From: Chrysomallon squamiferum
Lineage: Eukaryota; Mollusca; Gastropoda; Neomphalida; Peltospiridae
Assembly (NCBI GenBank): GCA_012295275.1
Contig: CM022676.1
Coordinates: forward strand, 17,307,771 to 17,371,770
DNA length: 64,000 nt
Direction of reading: 5' to 3'
The notes under the pieces are model-generated. The model ran no database searches, was not told where the DNA came from, and saw only the letters and a list, made by a program, of their open reading frames with translations. The number at the start of each line of letters is the position of its first letter. The stretch's first letter is position 1. Shown in pieces: positions 52,961-64,000 of the stretch. Made by a program: the position numbers and the translations under genes.

Positions 52961-53464
52961 GAATTACCTGTCCATTATACTCAGCATCTGATTTCAAAAC
53001 ACTTCAACTCATCTGAGTGTCTGAGTTTGTACAAATTTATTTTAACACCAACAACTGGAGAAGTACTACACTGAGTTGTACTACAAGCCTGGTCAAGTGG
53101 TCATCTTTGGCCTGAGAGAACTTTGTTCTGGTCAGCAAGGGCTTGTTTGTCCTGTAAAAGTAATAAACAAAACTTATCACTGATAACCCTAATAAATAAA
53201 AATAATTTACTAAAAATATATAGCAAATTATTACTTAAAAGTTACCTAAAATATTAAAATTACAAATTATTTAGTCAGAATAAATACATTTTACATAATT
53301 TAAATATTACATTTTACATCATTATTAAGTTATCTCTTGAAAATGATCTGCTAGTCTGTTATTTTGTAAAAAATACAGAAGTTTACAATTTTTAGTGTTC
53401 ATAATAATCAACAAAAATGCCAACTTTCAGTTTTGTGGTAAACTTGTCAAACATTGTAATTAAC

Positions 53465-53648
53465 ATTGTCTAGTTGTATGTAAAATAGAAGTCAATAACA
53501 TCATGTTTTAAATAAATTCAAAATGATAAAGAATTGTCTAGTTGTATATAAAATAGAAGTCAATAACATCCATGTTTTAAATAAATACAAAATGATAAAG
53601 AATTGTCTAGTTGTATATAAAATAGAAGTCAATAACATCATGTTTTAA
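53465..53648. repeat. 68-69 bp tandem array, 2.7 copies
   Basis: The unit starts ATTGTCTAGTTGTATATAAA; copies begin at 53465, 53533 and 53602. Confidence 0.95.
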
Positions 53649-54222
53649 AAACAAACTGAATTTTTTGGTAACAGACATATTACTTATGGATATTTCAATA
53701 AAATCAAAACAGGAAAGAATTTCAAAGCTGAAGTTACAAAATAAAAAACAGTTCAAAACAACTTACTTCAAATTTACCACAACAAAACTTTAGCCAATCC
53801 ATGATGCACACCAGCCCAGTGAACATTCTGCAATGAGCTTTGTCTGACTGTGCACAGTAAAAACCTCTGAGAAAAACAAAAATCTCAAAGTAAGGGAAGT
53901 AAAAACATTATAAAACTGATATTAAAAAAAAAAAAACATACTATATTTAAAAACATATTGGATAATATGCAAAAATAACAATTTAATTCATATCAAAAAA
54001 TATTAATTGTTAACTCAAAAATAAATATTAATTTCTATCAATAATTATTAAATTAATAAACATAAAAATTGAAATTCATGACAGTAATAAAAAAGGCTTA
54101 CACTGTATTCACAAATAATCACTTACCTCAAACAATGGAAATCAAATGGAAATATGAATACAGTATTTATGATTAAGTAATGAATATTAATGTTATGAAA
54201 ATGAGTACAGGGCAGGACTTAC

Positions 54223-54421
54223 AGGGTCTGGAGATTCACAAACTGCTGATGTCTGCCTCGTCTGTTCACCTCTCACTCGATTCATCATCATCATCAACAT
54301 CGGGTCCAGTGTTGACAGCCAGTAAATGTAACCATTCTGTGATGTTGTGCTGCACACATTGTTGATGTTGCAGGACATAAAAACATGGTTGTAAATCTTC
54401 TCAAACAGCTGACGGCACTAC
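54223..54421 (-). pseudogene. Collagen IV NC1 exon (clearest relic)
   Basis: Acceptor ACACTGCAG and donor GTAAGTCC bracket 199 nt with the cysteine pattern of NC1 (CNINNVC, AVC-type VCE). A single-base frameshift separates SCLRRFTTM from CNINN. A run of Met codons lies where a PMPM-like stretch is expected. Confidence 0.85.
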
Positions 54422-54717
54422 CTGCAGTGTAATTTTAATTTTTTATTGTTAATTAGAATTTTTTTTCTGTGTTTTTATAAAACCTAAACCATCTTCCCAT
54501 TCAATAAATGTTTATCACGAGAAAAGCTAAAATTATAGAAACAGTTTGAGCTTGAAATGAATTTAAAGAAAAATATATTATAGTTGATTTATTTAGTATA
54601 TCCTAGAAAGTCAATGCCTTTACTTCAATCTTCAGTTTTTATAACATTAGAACATGAAACTAATTCATAAGTTCAATAACTTAAGACAGCGCAATAGAAA
54701 GAAAAACTATTTCATTC

Positions 54718-55200
54718 AGTCAACTACACAAATCCTGTCCATGACACAAACAAGTGAGTAGTCAACTACACAAATCCTGTCCATGACACAAACAAGTGAG
54801 TAGTCAACTACACAAATCCTGTCCATGACACAAACAAGTGAGTAGTCAACTACACAAATCCTGTCCATGACACAAACAAGTGAGTAGTCAACTACACAAA
54901 TCCTGTCCATGACATAAACTGTCCTGTCCATGACATAAACAAGTGAGTAGTCAACTACACAAATCCTGTCCCATGACACAAATACATGACAAAAAAAAGT
55001 GAGTAGTCAACTACACAAATCCTGTCCATGACACTAACAAATCCTGTCCATGACATAAACAAGTGAGTAGTCAACTACACAAATCCTGTCCATGACACTA
55101 ACAAGTTAGTAGTCAACTACACAAATCCTGTACATGACACAAACAAGTGAGCAGTCAACTACACAAATCCTGTCCATGTCACAAACAAGTGAGTAGTCAA
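54718..55200. repeat. 42-bp tandem array, about 11 copies
   Basis: The unit contains AGTCAACTACACAAATCCTG and TCCATGACACAAACAAGTGA, with a few partial copies. It lies in a collagen pseudogene intron. Confidence 0.97.
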
Positions 55201-55420
55201 CCTACATCTTGTATGTTCCTCCAGTGTTCTAATCTACACACCCAGTGAAAAAAGAAACCAAGATATGGATTATCAGAAACACCAGGAAACCTGGTAGACT
55301 AGGAACACAATCATTACCATGAAGTCCTTGAACACTGGGTGCAACAGGATCTCAATGGATACCAAGATCTCCAGTTTAACCAGCTTCACCTTTTCTACCT
55401 GATATAAAGTCACAACCTGT

Positions 55421-56750
55421 ATCAGAGAAAAACACAATTTTATTATTCAGGTATTAATTAATTCGGTAGTTTTTTCCAGGTGAAAAGGGTAACCATGGAA
55501 GTCTAGATCAACTGATTTTCACATTCTGTTCTCACACATACTTCTTTCCTCTATTTGTGTTTACTTTACAAAAAAAAAATGCTTCATGACAAAAATTATC
55601 AATAAATCCTAGGTTATTGTAATTATTACAAACATTTTAAAAACAAATATGTTTTTTAGACTTCTCAAGAAAAGACACACTATGAAAAATGATTCATAAC
55701 ATGAAAGTTTATAAATAAAAATGGTGTTAAATATATTTGTTCAAGTAACAGATCATCAAATAGTGATAAAGATTAGAACAATTAATAAAGTGTCACTTCC
55801 TGGACCACAGAAATATTCAAAACTCATATTTAAATAATCAAGAGCACTGACTTTTATCCCTTTGTAGATTGTGGTAAATAAAGAAAGTTTTGATTTGATT
55901 ACTTATGCATGAAGAAGACTGGAACAGATGTAAGAAAAAAAAAAGGTTGGCACATCTTTCAAATCAAAGCTAAACTAATTAAACCTACCCTTGAGTACCC
56001 ATATTTAACTTCTTCTTTCTGAAGGTGGCTTCCTGGCTGATTGTGGATGTGAAGTAAAATGATCTGCTGGTCATCGGTCAGGAAATAACTGTCCAAACTT
56101 ATCAACAAAATGCTGAAATGTAAAAAAATGTGGTAGGATGTTATTTTTAAATAAATATTTTCCCTTCAACATGTATGTCTGTATATATCTATCTATACTT
56201 ACTATACCTAGTTTAGTGGCATGTAATTCAAACTGAATTTACTCTGGCAATAATAACTATTTCAATCATTTATAAATATATGTTTTGTAAATAGAAGATT
56301 CAATATAATATACCTTGCAATTTTGTACTTAAGGCTGTAACACGTTTGTTTTGAACTAATACTGGATGTTAATCAAATACTATTTCTTCATATTTCTATT
56401 ATCTGTTGTTGTTTTTTTGTTTGTTTTTTTTTTTTTTTTTTTATTATTACAAATTAAAGAAATTTAAAACGACAATTATGTTGTCTAATAACTGGTCCAG
56501 TGAAGCTCTAATATGTTCAGTTCTGTGGTTGGAGAATTTCAAAATTCTTACCTTTGTACAAACATATCTATTTGAGTTCATTTTCAGTGGATTCAGCTGT
56601 TCCTATCACTTGTGACCTTCCGCATAAACTTGATAAAATGATCCACACGAGGTATTTTTGTTACTTTGATTTAGCCTGAAACAGAGAAATATATGTGGTG
56701 AAAAGATACACAAGAATCAAGAAAAACATTTAGTTACAGATAAGTTGTTA
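55421..56750. other. Pseudogene upstream part and spacer
   Basis: A further minus-strand exon-like segment at 56112 to ~55985 (acceptor CATTTCAG, donor GGTAGGTTT) could be another decayed collagen exon, but its frame is unclear. A GTAAATAAAGAAAGTTTTGA sequence at about 55872 resembles a retroelement tail. Poly(T) at 56423-56441. Confidence 0.35.
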
Positions 56751-56983
56751 AAAAATAAGAAAAGAAAGAAATAATGAAATATTCAAGAATAATAAATACC
56801 AAATAATAATAATAACAACAACAACAATAATAATAATAACTATATTTTAATTTTCAGTGATTAACTCTGAATTTTTTTAAACTTGAGCAATAACAGATCA
56901 GGGTATTACTGTAAAAACATACAGGTATATAAAATTTCTTCATACACTGCTACTACTACTGCTACTACTACTATTACTACTAC

Positions 56984-56986
<3 letters not shown>

Positions 56987-57033
<47 letters not shown>
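56987..57033. repeat. (ATA)n microsatellite
   Basis: Preceded by ACT-rich repeats; partner near 40460-40480. Confidence 0.95.
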
Positions 57034-57034
<1 letters not shown>

Positions 57035-58533
57035 CAGGCACTTGCATAATTCTAGTATTAATCATGATATAATAGTAGAACTTTCTGTTTACATTATAAG
57101 TAAGAATAAAATAATAACAAAAAAGTGTAGTTAAACTTTTAAAATAATAACAACAAGAAATTGAAAAAATAAAATTATAAATTATCAAAAATAATTTTAA
57201 ATATTTTATCAAAATATTGAAAGAATGAAAAATAAATATTTAAACATTAAAAACCCAATAATTAGAAGAATGACTTAAACATTAAAGAACCTATGATCAG
57301 TCTTTAAAAGACTGAGTCCACAACAGAAATTCATGTCAATAAAACTGAGTCACTATCAAAATAAATCTATCATATATCTTATTAATAACTATTATACAGT
57401 ACTTAGTAATTATGATGAACACAGCTTCACTCAGTTTATATTTTCATCACATATTCTGTAATGTAAAAATATTTCAAAATAAAAACAAAACATAAGAGAT
57501 CAGATGAAGAAAAGGCTGTAATTAAATCATTCATCTCAAGCTTTCCAACTCAACACAACTCTTACACACAAGACTCTTAGAAGAAAACATCAGGTGACAC
57601 CTAAAGAATGAGACAACATGTTTGGGAAATGCTGCTAAATGCAAATGACTCCTTCATCTTTGACAAACAGCTACATGATTATGATGCTCACTGCTAGAAC
57701 TGACAAAATACTTCAGTATCAAGTTGATGCAGGCCACAAAAGGGAAGCCTGACAAAGCCTCTCTGATGGAAAAATAATAACGTGGAATCCGTAAACAACA
57801 TAACGGTCAGCACAGAATTTTAGTGAACTTGTTGACAGGACAGGCTGACGTCAGCTCAAGGACAAGTGACAAGCACGTGATTCACTGACGTATAATTCTA
57901 TCAGAGAACAGACAGACTTTCCTTCTGTATTTCCATCAGAGTACTCAGTTACGTGGTTACAAGCAAACCTGAATTGTGATGTGTGTTTCAGACTTTACCT
58001 CATGACATATGTGGCTATTTCAAAGTCTCAGGACACTGTGGTTTGCTTAGGTACAGATCAACAGAGCTTTGAGTAGTTCCTCGAGCGTAGACTGGAGTTT
58101 GCTGCGAGGAATCACTTTTACAAGTTTCTACCCACCTTGAAAACAGACCTTTTAAAAACAAACATTGTCTTAGTATCAGACATTTTAAAACTGCAGTTTG
58201 ATTTTAATATGTCAACACAATTTTTAGGTATAAATGCTGATGTAGATGTCTTATTACTAAACATGTAAATTATTTCAAATAACAAAGAAAGTGTATAATT
58301 ATAACATACTTTAAAGCAAAATTTTAATAAGTGGTCTTAATATTTAAACAATAAAGTGAACATTATGAAGAAAACCGTATCTACTACTACTAATAATAAT
58401 AAGAAGAAGAAGAAGAAGAAGACGAAGAAGAAGCAGAAGAACAAGAACAACAATAATAATAATACATCAATAAATAAAATTAGGGTGTTAGCAACGTTTG
58501 TTTAATATTCGTCATTATAATTATATGTAAATA

Positions 58534-58539
<6 letters not shown>

Positions 58540-58582
<43 letters not shown>
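58540..58582. repeat. (AC)n microsatellite
   Basis: Perfect run; the left-arm partner is a shorter GT run near 37636. Confidence 0.95.
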
Positions 58583-58585
<3 letters not shown>

Positions 58586-58797
58586 TACACACAGATACAT
58601 AGAAAAACACCGACAAACTTACGCTTCATTTCAATAACCATTTTACCACAGTTAAAACAAAGTTTTATATATTTTTAAGACCTCAACAAACCAAGAAAAA
58701 GAATCACAGTGAGAGATTGAAAACAGGGACATAATCTTTGTAAGTTTTACATTTTCGTTAAACACAAATAACGTATGTTGTGTGTTTACCTATATTT

Positions 58798-58812
58798 ATA
58801 TATATATATATA

Positions 58813-58850
<38 letters not shown>
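58798..58850. repeat. (TA)n-(TC)n microsatellite
   Basis: TA run joined to a TC run. Confidence 0.95.
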
Positions 58851-58852
<2 letters not shown>

Positions 58853-58994
58853 GGTGTTGTTTTGGATTATTTTTTAACCGCTTCTAATCCTTTCATTTTT
58901 TTTTTTTTAATTCGTATTTTAGACACAACCATGCATTGCTTAACCTAGAAAGGTTATATATGTGTGTGTGTGTTAATATGATTATTATTATTTT

Positions 58995-59003
58995 CATTAT
59001 TAC

Positions 59004-59075
<72 letters not shown>
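58995..59075. repeat. (ATT)n microsatellite
   Basis: Partner of 36458-36512, longer here. Confidence 0.96.
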
Positions 59076-59078
<3 letters not shown>

Positions 59079-59339
59079 CGGTTATATACATTATAATTCA
59101 TGGCCACGTTCCCGAAGATGTCACCATGACGACTTAGTTAAACAAAAGTGGTTTACTTGTTGTTACGAAGTCGTTTGAAGTCTGTCGTAATAAAGAGAAT
59201 CACTGTGTCGTTATTTTGTTTACTGCTCATGCGATGTTCTTTTAGTGCAGAGCTTGATTTTGATCACTAAATTTATCCTTTGGTCAAAAGTTGTATTATT
59301 TTACCGATATGAAAACGGAATCAGTTCATAAATTTCGAC

Positions 59340-59660
59340 CTGCCTGGTGGACTAATAGTCACTTAAAAATTAAGCATGGCTGAGAAACCAAGAAGATGGT
59401 TCAAAACACTCACCAAAATGTGGTAGACAGGAACTATAATCATTAGCGGATGATGTTAGTGATAATTAGCACGTGATTTTTATGTAGTACGCAGAATGCG
59501 CGGTGCGTATCACGCTTGGTTACGACTTACTTTTAATAAACGACGACGTTAACAACTGTTTGTTAATAACATTCATCAAGACACTTCGAGATCACGAACA
59601 TCCTGTGAACATATTAACGATATCGTTGTACAAAAAGATGGCTGCGGCAACATGACCACA
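59340..59660 (-). promoter_or_regulatory. Right-arm copy of the conserved core
   Basis: Inverted partner of 35860-36200. AAAAAGATGGCTGC, GCGCGGTGCG and CACGTGATTTTTATG are kept, although the flanking microsatellites have diverged. Confidence 0.35.
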
Positions 59661-59760
59661 GAAAATGAAATTTTTGTTTGCCATTTTTCGTCTCATTTCA
59701 ACCTGAAATTTTTTCTGTTCTTAGCGATAAAAAAAAAACGTCAAAAAATCGTTTATGAAA

Positions 59761-59765
59761 TAATG

Positions 59766-59838
<73 letters not shown>
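59761..59838. repeat. (AAT)n microsatellite
   Basis: About 26 units. Confidence 0.96.
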
Positions 59839-59841
<3 letters not shown>

Positions 59842-61569
59842 CACAAGCGGACAAAAGCTCCCAGAGCACAATCCTTCACACACAGATGTTTTATATCCGT
59901 CTTCTCACTCTCTAACACATACACACACAAACACACTTTCTCACATACAAAGACGCACAGTAACACACACACAAATATCCCTCCTGTTTCACTTTAGAAC
60001 GCATAATGTCTCACATACAAAAATGTAAACATGTACACTATTTTTTACACATATACATACATTTAAACTAGTATACTATCTTTCACATATATACATACAT
60101 ACAAACATGTACACTATTTTTCACATATATACATACATATAAACCTGTACATTATCTTTCACATGTATATATCTATACATATAAACGTGTGCACTGTCTT
60201 TCACACACATACATAGATAGCACAAACGCGCCCACAGTATACACTGTCTCAAACACACACATATTCATACATATCCACTGATTTTATATTCAGACTCATA
60301 AATACTCCAACACACATACATAGATACACAAACACACACAAAAAACAGTCACAAACACACATATCTATAAACACCCACACTAACAGCTGTTTGCCACAAA
60401 CAAGCTCAATTACACACCCACTCATGCTTTGACATTTCAAATAAAGGTGAATAGTATAAACGTTGTGTAACTTGAAGAAAGGGAGATAAGTAAGGAATCA
60501 ACTAATAAAATAAAATACGAGTAATTATATTTTGTAACGTGTTTGTGTTGTTTTAGCAGTAACACGCTCGCACACGCTCGCACACAATCAAACACTGACA
60601 CACAAAAACACACACAGACACACAAACACAAACTGATACATACAAAGACACACCAAGATACACAAATACACAGTGACATTCGCAAATGCGTCCGCCTTTC
60701 CTCTTCTTATAATTTATTTCTTGATCAGAAGCGTTTCTGTAAAAAACACGCTTGTCGAAGAAGGTGATTTAAATTTAAATCTGATAATATATTATAATAT
60801 ATGTCAAACAGATTAAAAGTAAATTCATTTTAATTTTAAAAAACCAGCAATATAATAATATTAATAATAATAATAATAATAATAATTTCATCACATTATG
60901 ATCTTAAGGTTCACAAATTTGTATGTGACATTGCAGATTAGTAAATAAATCTGACTGTAATTTAAAACAAACGTGTTGTTATGTCTTCCTTTCAGCCTTC
61001 TTATGTAAGAACTGATTGTTAATATTGCACAACTACCAGCTGGCTTAGTATGTGCTAGAAGCATTGTCACTACAAACTTATAAACTTTCTTAGTGTGCTA
61101 CTACTAGAAACATTGTCACTAATAGTTTATCAACATAATTAGCGTGAACTACTAGAAACATTGACAATTACAAGTTTATCAATTTATTTGTGTGTCTGTA
61201 TCTATGTATGTTTCTATGTATGTATACTTAAGAAAGAGTTATGCGTGATTAGATGTATGAGTATCTAAATCTCTCTTCTCTCTCTTTGTATATAGCTACA
61301 GATACATACACACACACACACACATATATCTACACACACATAGACAATCGTGTGTGTGTTTTTTGTGTGTGTGTGTCTCCTGCAAGTAGCTTACCTAATG
61401 GCAATCTTACAGACTATAAATCCATTTTCTTTGTTTTGAGAAAAATTACTATTTCTGCACTGGAGTTTATAACATTATGAAACGAAGGTCTACAGTCTAC
61501 TGCGTAGATCAGTGGCGGATATAGAATTTTGGGGAATATACATACATAGACACAGAGATAGATAAACAG

Positions 61570-61754
61570 ACAGATACTGATATGTGTGTGTGTGTGTGTG
61601 TTTATGTGCGTGTGTATGTCTGTGTGTTTAAAAAAGACATTTAGATATGTGTGTTTGAGCGTATTTATATGTTTAAGAACGTTGGAATGTATTTGTGTGC
61701 TTGATAGAGAAAACGGGTATTGAAGTGTGTGTGTATGTATGTGTGTGTGTTTGT

Positions 61755-61790
<36 letters not shown>

Positions 61791-61820
61791 CGGTGTGTTT
61801 GTGTGTGTGTTTCGTGTGAA
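61570..61820. repeat. GT-rich microsatellite tract
   Basis: Several (GT)n runs, the longest at about 61738-61788, broken by TATG units. Confidence 0.9.
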
Positions 61821-62415
61821 CGGATACAGTACTCAGTGAAAAACGCATTCACTTGGGACAACCGTACGTACCGATTTAGACACAGTGCCGGCATGCAAAA
61901 ATTGAATATATGTAGTTATAAAAATGTACATGAAACGAAATATGTTTTATTTCTAACGTTATTGTTAAGCCTCTATCAAGTTTCATGTGAGAAACAGTCT
62001 GTCATCGACGACTGCGAGGTTTTTTTTCTACTTTTTTTTCTCGCATTTCTCTCAAAAACAAACTTCTCTGTCATGGCCTCCGTGTTTGAGATCAATTGCA
62101 AAAGTCGGATTTCGGTAGCAGCAACGAAAGATTTAATTTGTTTTCTCATTTTAAAAATATCAGTGTAAGAAAGTTCGGTCACTGGGTCATTGTGTGTATC
62201 GTCAATTCATTCAGATTTTTCAGTTGTGTCAGTCGTTACTCTTTGCCAAAGTTTTAGTTTCGTACAATTGTTTCTACTCGTCACTATGTTTTATAAAGTC
62301 AAATATTTCGTGACTTCGTTTTTTAAATTGCACTGCCAGGGTTCAATGAAGGAATCGACTTCGTCTTAGCATTAACCCGCAGCAAAATGTAGTCGCCTTG
62401 TTTTTTTTTTTTTTT

Positions 62416-62459
<44 letters not shown>

Positions 62460-62463
62460 TATT
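62416..62463. repeat. (CTTT)n microsatellite
   Basis: About 11 CTTT units after a poly(T) run. Confidence 0.95.
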
Positions 62464-63642
62464 TCTTTATTTATTTATTATTTGAAACAGATCACTTGAA
62501 AGATGAATCTATCCATACATTTTGCCTCCATTTCGTCCTACGAGCTGCAAAACAAATTCTGCCAGCAATCAACGGACTTTCATTATTTCTGTCAAATGCA
62601 TTGTTTACTGTTGTGATTACAGTTTGACAATAAACACAGTTCTTCTAAACTTGTATACAAATTAATTTAATTGAGATTCACACGATAAATGACATAATTG
62701 TCTGAACATGTTTTGTATACAGTAATTTGTTAACGGCCCTTTTGTATATATTTTGATGTTCAAATTTATGTTTGTGACAATAGCACGGCATTTAAATTTT
62801 CGATACTTTGCCATTTCATAGGTCGTTTTGCGATGAATTCAATAAAAGAAAGTATATGAGCGTCATACATATTTATGTAGACCTCTGCTTTTGACACTTA
62901 ATCTAAATGAGTGAATTCACTTACGTGTTAACACACGAATCATTTTCTAGTGTATTTAGCTCCGTTAAGTGCATAGGTTTTCAACCTGAGGGTCGCGACC
63001 TGCAGAGGGGTCGCCAGACTTTTCTCTGAGGGTCGCGAGATCGTTCTTGAGCGAGGGTATGTTTCTGCGTTTTTCATCTTGACTTGGAAGGAGAAATAAA
63101 TAAAAACATGTAAAGAGGTTTGAGACCCATCATAGTGAATATAGATTCCTTCTGTACTGTCTTTCGTTGATGAAAATATGGTATATATATATTTCATTGT
63201 TATATCAAAACGTCTCCTTCACGGTCCTTTACATGTAATTGGAATAACCTTGAACACATGCTTCCCACCAGAGTTGTGATTACAACAGTTAGCAGTGAGA
63301 CCCAGCCAAGACTAGTTGATCATTCTCCACACAGGGGTGCCCAGCTGACTATAAGACTGTTGGGGGGATACCGCGTATAGTGATTACAAGAAGAATAGCT
63401 TCATTGTTTATTAAGATTTAACAAAATGCTATCATTTCATTTTGTCCACGAGGTAGTCTACTTAAGTGCTAATTGTCAGCATTTTTAAAGAAATGATCGT
63501 ACCTTATTCTGGAATTTACACCAGATATGCAAAGTAGAGAGATACGGATTTTCCAAAGTTTTGTTCATAATATTTTAATGTTAGCCTGGGAATGTCTCCC
63601 TATTTTCGTAACTATTTTATAAAGTATATTTTTTCTTTATTT

Positions 63643-63766
<124 letters not shown>

Positions 63767-64000
63767 ACACACATCAAGCATATTTATAGGATCTGATCTG
63801 GAATCCTCTCTCACAACATCTTTTTGTATTACACGCTGTATCTAGAAAAGAAAAATATTACAGAAACTAAATAATAAAACTTGTATTTTATGTTTACATT
63901 GTAAACACAAATTAAATACAAAAATAAACGAAGTAAAATTTTATGATACAAAATAAATTTATTTGAATTTTCTTTATATACATTTTATACATAAACAAAC

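Larger units (their letters stand above)
52970..55420 (-). pseudogene. Type IV collagen alpha-chain pseudogene (Gly-X-Y and NC1 exons)
   Basis: Basement-membrane collagen; NC1 normally drives trimer and network assembly. The minus strand carries, in the right order, a Gly-X-Y exon (55416 to ~55260: SGRKGEAG, GDLGI, GLHGND), an NC1 exon (54421-54223: SCLRRFTTM, then CNINNVCSTTSQNGYIYWLS, then VCESPDP) and a second NC1 exon (53864 to ~53770: VFTVHSQT, ECSLGWCASWIG). Splice sites are still recognisable. Damage: at least two stops and lost glycines in Gly-X-Y, a one-base frameshift after TTM in NC1, and TAA where WIGY-SF should have Tyr. A last exon may lie at 53152-52970 (QALADQ, EIRC). Confidence 0.8.

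Noticed and set aside
55985-56112. Minus-strand segment as the first NC1 exon of collagen IV (HNQ...VKYGYS-like)
   Set aside because: It lies upstream of the Gly-X-Y exon, the wrong order for NC1, and the alternative collagen-like frame is also weak.
61507-61530. CAGTGGCGGATATAG as a hAT terminus in the right arm
   Set aside because: The motif fits a hAT end, but its partner end and target duplication could not be found among the GT repeats.
61695-62168. 157-codon frame in the right arm
   Set aside because: Its first third is a GT microsatellite and the left arm does not keep the frame open.

Overview
The window is AT-rich eukaryotic DNA with introns, very long perfect microsatellites ((GA)n, (AC)n, (ATT)n, (AGT)n), short DNA transposons, LINE relics and pieces of large multidomain genes. 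A STAND-NTPase/ankyrin gene, a BTB-BACK-PHR gene and the repeat style suggest an invertebrate, most likely a lophotrochozoan and probably a mollusc. The species cannot be fixed from the sequence.

Layout. (1) 0.5-8.1 kb, minus strand: a four-exon gene of about 2067 codons. It encodes a short N-terminal region with a RHIM-like amyloid motif, a STAND-type P-loop NTPase (nSTAND3-like) and a very long ankyrin array. All four exons join in frame and phase, so it looks intact. (2) 8.1-30 kb: gene-poor DNA built from diverged copies of a few modules (CRE/E-box promoter-like blocks, a ~120 bp dispersed repeat), microsatellites, a broken minus-strand coding relic with a 59-bp tandem array (16.6-18.15 kb), a pogo-type MITE with TA target duplications and a hAT-type MITE with an 8-bp target duplication. 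(3) 30.06-31.57 kb, plus strand: a two-exon BTB-BACK-PHR gene interrupted by one in-frame TAA. (4) 32.07-43.1 kb and 56.75-64.0 kb: the arms of a very large inverted duplication. The right arm runs off the window about 0.5 kb before the place where a second BTB gene copy would be expected. (5) The spacer (43.1-56.75 kb): LINE reverse-transcriptase relics, a 1.7-kb element with inverted ends, unrecognised exon-like frames on the plus strand, three tandem arrays, and a minus-strand type IV collagen pseudogene (Gly-X-Y and NC1 exons with stops and a frameshift).

The two main genes are transcribed away from each other. Copies of the same promoter-like module lie upstream of both: one at 9.7-10.4 kb in minus orientation, and two at 25.56-25.98 and 28.54-29.17 kb in plus orientation. 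This suggests a shared regulatory ancestry. A STAND NTPase with ligand-sensing ankyrins and an N-terminal amyloid-like motif has the plan of an innate immune or cell-death receptor. That role is inference.
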